From positions 71,829,190-71,893,189 of the forward strand of contig NC_134097.1 in the NCBI RefSeq assembly GCF_000715075.1: DNA of 64,000 nucleotides, in the 5' to 3' direction. The position numbers and the translations under genes are program-made. The notes below the pieces were generated by a model. It was not told the DNA's origin. It ran no database searches and saw only the letters and a program-made list of their open reading frames with translations. Source of the stretch: Nicotiana tabacum. Lineage: Eukaryota > Streptophyta > Magnoliopsida > Solanales > Solanaceae. Within the stretch, counting starts at the first letter, position 1, and each line of letters opens with the position of its first letter. This document shows positions 60,055 through 64,000 of the stretch, one piece after another.

Positions 60055-60930
60055 ATTATAAGTATAAGCAAAAATAACTTGGAATAATTTCATATTATTT
60101 TATACAACATTTAGTATGAAGTATAAACCCCTATATTCGCATAATTTCTTACGGCCTTTGGTTTTTAATATTAAAATTCTCATAAGTTATGTGAATTTTA
60201 ATACAGAAAATTAAACAGGGAGTTACCAAAAAAAAATAATTAAACAGGGCATCTATACGACCCCTTAAAGTTGGCAATTTTTTTTACTTAAATATCTCAA
60301 CTAAATCTTGTACCTATTAGACATTCCAATTGCATTTAAAGTGCGTCTATTAAACATAAAATGCTAACATAGCAAAAAGAGTATCCTTCACTTCCCCTAA
60401 GCGCTTGAGCTGTCATGGCTCAAAGACATATAAAAAAATCATCAGTGCTGTTTTATTAGAAAGAAAAAAACAAAGACAAAATGAATTATGGGTTTTGGTT
60501 TCTCAAGCTTAGCCAGTACTTTCTTGGGACATGGAAGATAAGACTGGTTTTCCTAAATGCATAAACAAATATTTTCAAAAAAGGGTCTAAGTAGTTACAC
60601 TAAATATACATTTACCATTTGTAATATTCAATGCTAAACAAAGGAAGTGGAGGTTAATAAACAATTTGCCGCAAAAAATTCATTATCAAGAAAAAATATA
60701 AGATCTTGAGTTTTTTATCACAAATTAAACTCAAATTGTAGAATCATTAGAACCCACAAAGGGGAAAAAAACAAAAAGGTGGTGATTGAGTTTTAATTTG
60801 GGCATTCTTGTCGTTCTATGCGTTTGCTTTGGTCTAGTTTTTATAATGAGTCTTCTTATATTTCTATGATTTGCCTTGACAAAACCTCAATTTCGTATTA
60901 TATGGAGAATACGCCGTCTAATTACGCTTA
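60055..60930. other. Intergenic, nothing recognised
   Basis: AT-rich, many homopolymer runs. I see no ORF, TIR pair or LTR on either strand. Together with 57374-57501 this is probably pre-insertion host sequence. Confidence 0.5.
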
Positions 60931-61170
60931 ACTCTAATCCTAAAAAGGATAAGTGGTCGCTGTAAATATAATTCAGTCTAAGAGTTTGAGTCGAATCCCA
61001 CAAAAAACTAAGATTTAATTACAGTTGTTCAATAATACTAAGAAACGCAAGTCCAACTAATTTTTTAATTATAAAGATTATAATTTTATTTTAAACTAAT
61101 TAACTAACAGATACTAAAAAGCAATAGAAATTTATCGACTAAGGAGACTAAGGGTTGGAGACAATATTAA

Positions 61171-61930
61171 GGTCTCATTTTTTTGCACTGAATGGAGGTC
61201 TGAATCTTAATCATTCAGATCTCAGACATTAAGTGTATTTATTTTAAAGTCTAAATCTTAATCATTAAGTGCGTTTTTTTTACTTCACAACCACTTAATG
61301 GGTCTGAATATGTCTGTATGATTAAGATCTATAACAAAGAGTTAATTTCATTAAGATGTTATCATCCACATTCACTACTAACTGCCGCCACCGCCTACCA
61401 TTATCAACTACCACCACTACCATCCTCAACCATAGACGCCATCACTACCACCACCCATCACCCCTCCCCCATCACCACCACCATCATTGTCAACCATAAC
61501 CACACGCTCACCCACCACAACTATCACCACCAGCTACCCCATCACCATCAATAACTATAGCTGCCACCACTAGCTACTACCCAGAACACCACCATCAACC
61601 AAAATCACCACCAATCACCGCCTTTAAGTCAGCACTCACAAACACCTCCATTAACCATAACCACCATCAATATATATATATAGAATATTAGATTAATTAG
61701 TATTTTATTTGAATTTATGTTTATTAATTTTTAAATAAAGATAATTTCTATATATTTAGATGTTTTAAAAAAAACAATCTTAATCATTTAGTATTCATAT
61801 CTTAAAACACATCTTAATATTCAGATGTGTATTTAGATTCAGATATCTTAATCTTAATACACATGTTGATATTTAGATTTGTATTCAGATTCAAACATCT
61901 TAATCTTAATAAACAAAAACAAATGAGGCC
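61171..61930. mobile_element. Tourist/PIF-Harbinger-like MITE with CCA-rich core
   Basis: Ends GGTCTCATTTTTTTGC and the complement of GGCCTCATTTGTTTTTG, flanked by TAA at 61168-61170 and 61931-61933. The arms repeat the motif TCTTAATCATT/ATTCAGAT. The centre (61371-61660) is a low-complexity CCA/CAC-rich stretch that makes a Thr/His-rich frame without meaning. TIR type and 3-bp TAA target fit PIF/Harbinger MITEs. Confidence 0.75.
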
Positions 61931-62276
61931 TAAGAAGGCCTAGAATTATGATTTTTTCAATTATCGAAATTCTTCCTGCCACGTCTCTTATAATTTCGCC
62001 TAGGTATTTTCTACTGCCTATGAGCACTTCATGTGTTGTAACTTTCTCCCCAACAACTACAATAATTTACTAGATATATTCTTCTGAACTACGCTAGTTG
62101 ACGCTATCTTACCTTGCACCATGACTATGTCAAGACTTTGTTATTCCTAAACCCACAATCTGGCGTATTGATTCCTCACATACGTTAGAAGTGATGTTGT
62201 TCAAAAACTACCTAAATATGTACCCTTTCCCAATTAATACATAATAAATAAGCATTGTTAACTGATGACCATTCAA

Positions 62277-62429
62277 GACCCAATGAAATCCTACTAGTTG
62301 AGTCTGGGGAGGATAGTGTATACGCAGACCTTACCCCTGCCCGAGGAGGTAGAGAGGCTATTTTCGAAAGACCCTCGGCTCAAGAAGACGGAAAGAAGAC
62401 GAAAAGAGGCAATATATCAGTACCACAAT
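62277..62429 (-). mobile_element. RTE LINE 3' tail fragment
   Basis: In minus orientation it carries the conserved GAGCCGAGGGTC and AGGGGTAAGGTCTGCGTA tail motifs. A perfect 14-bp duplication TGATGACCATTCAA flanks it (62263-62276, 62430-62443). A very short, strongly 5'-truncated insertion of about 153 bp without the TTG tract. Confidence 0.85.
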
Positions 62430-63028
62430 TGATGACCATTCAATCAACTAAAATAAGCACGTAGTTAAAAAAGTAAAGAAATTCAAAGGCTAAATTATAT
62501 AAAAATATAACAAGAATTGATCATCCAAAAGGTTCAATCAAAAATCTTGATAATAAATTATCTACTCATAATAGTATGTAAAAATACAATACTAAAATTC
62601 ATAACCAACAATAGAAAATAGGAAGAAGAAAGGAAAAACTCGTGGTTGAATCTTCCTCCTTGCTTCTAGCGTATTTTTGCCTCCAAAAGTGTTGTCTAAC
62701 TCTAAAGTAGTGCCTCCCCTCAAAATGATATTTTAGGATGTATTTATATCCACTAAGGTCTGTATGGGGTGGAGTTGACCTATTCTATTTTGGATTGAAG
62801 AAGTTGGAGGCGTGTCCATACGCACGACCCAGACCGCTCCCAGTTGCTATCTTCTTTTGCTCTGTTCTCGATCTGGCGAAGTGAACCTCACTTCGTTGTA
62901 CAGGATTTAACGATAAACATATACTGGAATGAATAGTATATAACAATTAAGATCTAGAGCATGAGATAGATAACATGAAAACCTTAAAGACAATTGAGAG
63001 TTTAGCCTCTCATGGATTTAGTTAACAT

Positions 63029-63041
63029 GGCTCTGATACCA
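63029..63041 (-). other. tRNA-Met primer-binding site
   Basis: Plus strand GGCTCTGATACCA, minus TGGTATCAGAGCC followed by ATG. The match to initiator tRNA-Met is 13 bases. Both caulimovirids and many LTR elements use this primer. Confidence 0.8.
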
Positions 63042-63115
63042 AGTGGAAGGATCGTAAGTACAGATAAAAATATGCGGAATTTAAAGGAAATAAACACAAG
63101 TTTAAGAAACTTACT

Positions 63116-63121
63116 TTTATT
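63116..63121 (-). terminator. Poly(A) signal AATAAA
   Basis: AATAAA on the minus strand, between the TATA box and the primer site, as required for the terminal redundancy of a retroelement transcript. Confidence 0.5.
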
Positions 63122-63230
63122 TAGAACATTGAAAACTGCAGTACGAGGAACTTTTACAGAGAGGGAAGGGAAAACATATATGAAAAGAGAAGGGCGATTT
63201 TCGGTCCCCTCTATATATTACATTTGAAGA

Positions 63231-63239
63231 CTTTATATA
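63231..63239 (-). promoter_or_regulatory. TATA box of the pararetrovirus-like segment
   Basis: TATATAAAG on the minus strand, about 60 bases downstream of the duplicated promoter-like repeats and about 110 bases before an AATAAA signal (63116-63121). Confidence 0.6.
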
Positions 63240-63300
63240 GACTTCTAAGAGATAGTTGAGTTAATCTTGATCGTCCGTAATGGATGGTCAGATCTTTGTC

Positions 63301-63445
63301 TCGAAAAGTCATTTGTTCTTTGCTTTTCTGAAGAGGCAATTGTCATTTGCTTTTCCTGAAGGGCAGATGTCGCTTTCTCGAAAGGTCATTTGTTTTTTGC
63401 CTTTCTGAAGGGGCAACTGTCTTTTGCTTTTCCTGAAGGGGCAAG
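63301..63445 (-). repeat. Duplicated ~77-bp promoter-proximal module
   Basis: Two direct repeats start at 63301 and 63378 (plus strand TCGAAAAGTCATTTGTT and TCGAAAGGTCATTTGTT). Within each, TTTGCTTTTCTGAAGAGGCA-like sub-repeats occur twice, giving four copies. On the transcribed strand they lie just upstream of the TATA box, where an enhancer would be expected. Confidence 0.75.
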
Positions 63446-63627
63446 ATACTATTTATCGATTAGACTGAGTATAGGCTAGGGCTATCTTCCCGTCTAATTC
63501 TTCCATGTCTCCGTTTTGTCTGCTTTCTGCAGAGGATGAATTTGAGATTGTATCTATCATTGCCTGTATTTGAGTTGGATCCGTTGATTCTATGCTTGCA
63601 AGCATGCTGAGTAGTTTCTTTTTTAAC

Positions 63628-64000
63628 TCATTTTTTTGAGTTACCTGATTCCGTTGTTGAGTTCGTCTGAGCCGGTCTGGATTTCCTAGTTTCTTTAACT
63701 TCCGGAATCCATCCTTTTATTTTGGGTATCTTTACCAAATATTTGATTTTGTCAATCTGTTCTACTTCGAATGACCAATTAATTATAAAAGAGATTCGTT
63801 TCGCAAAATAATATTTGCATAATTTTATATGGTCAGGAAGGGTAGAGATTTCTTGTTCTAGTAGGAATCTCTCATAGTACTTGTGGAAGCTACGGGGCAT
63901 CGTTTGCTCTGTTCCTCCAAAGATTTTCCACCAGTCGTAGAACCACCTGGGTAATATAGATCTCTGGGCTTGCTCACTGTATTTAACGAACCAAGTATGG
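63628..64000 (-). CDS. Partial ORF of the pararetrovirus-like segment
   Basis: The reading frame is open from the window edge (minus strand) to the TGA at about 63628, at least 120 codons; the first ATG seen is at 63900 but the frame runs in from upstream without a stop. It contains an aromatic-rich motif, WFYDWWKIFGG, then a basic C-terminal part with SFHKYYERFLLEQE and ending in a Ser/Thr/Lys-rich tail. I do not recognise a catalytic domain. The Trp-rich motif recalls proteins of caulimovirid-derived sequences, but this is from general familiarity only. Confidence 0.45.
   Translation of the reverse strand, partial: HTWFVKYSEQAQRSILPRWFYDWWKIFGGTEQTMPRSFHKYYERFLLEQEISTLPDHIKLCKYYFAKRISFIINWSFEVEQIDKIKYLVKIPKIKGWIPEVKETRKSRPAQTNSTTESGNSKK

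Larger units (their letters stand above)
60930..62890 (-). repeat. Decayed LTR remnant related to element F LTR
   Basis: Several segments parallel the F LTR in order: CTGTAAATATAATTCAGTC with GAGTCGAATCC near 60960-61000 (F: TTGCAAATATAACTTGAGTA, GTCGAATCCACAG); the CTTTGTTATTCCTAAACCC segment near 62136 and GATGTTGTTCAA near 62192 with CTACCTAAATATG; TCTACTCATAATAGTATG near 62561; and a GC-richer inverted motif (CGAAGTGAACCTCACTTCG, 62877-62895). No partner LTR or internal region is in the window, so it looks like a solo or truncated LTR, split by a MITE and an RTE tail. Boundaries are approximate. Confidence 0.55.
62890..64000 (-). mobile_element. Probable endogenous pararetrovirus segment (Caulimoviridae-like)
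   Basis: In minus order: a partial ORF from the window edge to 63628, about 390 bases of repeated motifs, a TATA box, a poly(A) signal, a tRNA-Met primer site and an untranslated leader. ORF, promoter, terminal redundancy with AATAAA, then the TGGTATCAGAGCC primer site is the arrangement of plant pararetroviruses. The short TATA-to-primer distance (about 190 bases) would also suit an LTR retrotransposon ending near 63043. No RT is in view, so the alternative stays open. The right end is beyond the window and the left junction is approximate. Confidence 0.5.

Noticed and set aside
61318..61554. Thr/His-rich 78-codon frame
   Set aside because: Low-complexity CCA-rich centre of a MITE.
62877..62895. 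Perfect hairpin CGAAGTGAACCTCACTTCG as a terminator
   Set aside because: It sits where F-type LTRs have their GC palindrome cluster; no transcript unit ends there.

Overview
This is plant nuclear DNA, most likely from a Solanaceae genome and probably Nicotiana. That is an inference from the transposon families I recognise: Tekay-type Ty3/gypsy elements, an RTE LINE with a (TTG)n tail, CGGTT-rich hAT MITEs, and a probable endogenous pararetrovirus. Almost everything is transposon-derived and broken. I see no tRNA, rRNA, CRISPR array or bacterial-type operon. The only host-gene coding sequence I can support is one short exon on the minus strand (9162-9259). It encodes the N-terminus of the cyclophilin CYP59 and ends in a splice donor.

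Layout. (1) 1-4419: the 3' part of a Ty1/copia element with its 3' LTR; its integrase is split by a hAT-type MITE (113-1429), which itself carries a Stowaway-like MITE (768-981). (2) 4420-8295: an L1-type LINE with decayed ORF2, abutting a small MITE (8297-8535). (3) 8536-9523: single-copy-looking DNA with CYP59 exon 1, its presumed first intron and its upstream region. (4) 9524-57373: a nest of insertions started by one 5'-truncated RTE LINE of about 0.5 kb. Its two 21-bp target-site duplications now lie 47.8 kb apart. (5) 57374-60930: host sequence split by a minus-strand LINE with an RNase H domain (57513-60043). (6) 60930-62890: a decayed LTR remnant holding a Tourist-like MITE and an RTE tail. 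(7) 62890-64000: a minus-strand segment resembling an endogenous pararetrovirus (or a retroelement LTR region): a partial ORF, repeated promoter motifs, a TATA box, a poly(A) signal and a tRNA-Met primer site.

The nest can be ordered from target-site duplications read directly in the sequence. The RTE LINE holds gypsy element A (9974-16369) and hAT element H1 (16391-57269, TSD GGTAGGGG). H1 holds gypsy B (16491-53687, TSD AAACG). B holds gypsy C (20045-36132, TSD AAGGC) and gypsy D (37975-50461, TSD TTGAA). C holds non-autonomous LTR element F (23894-29396, TSD GTATG). D holds hAT element E (41309-44037, TSD CGACATAC). That is five levels below the host sequence. Stripped of inserts, H1 is about 3.7 kb, B 8.6 kb, C 10.6 kb and D 9.75 kb.

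Points of most interest: the nest and its relation to the CYP59 exon; element E, which joins a BED-finger stub, a degenerate ~92-99 bp tandem array and an apparently captured host-type exon; a core motif shared by the LTRs of all four gypsy elements; a microhomology tandem duplication that doubled the LTR end and primer site of element A; and GC-rich palindrome clusters in the LTRs of unrelated families.
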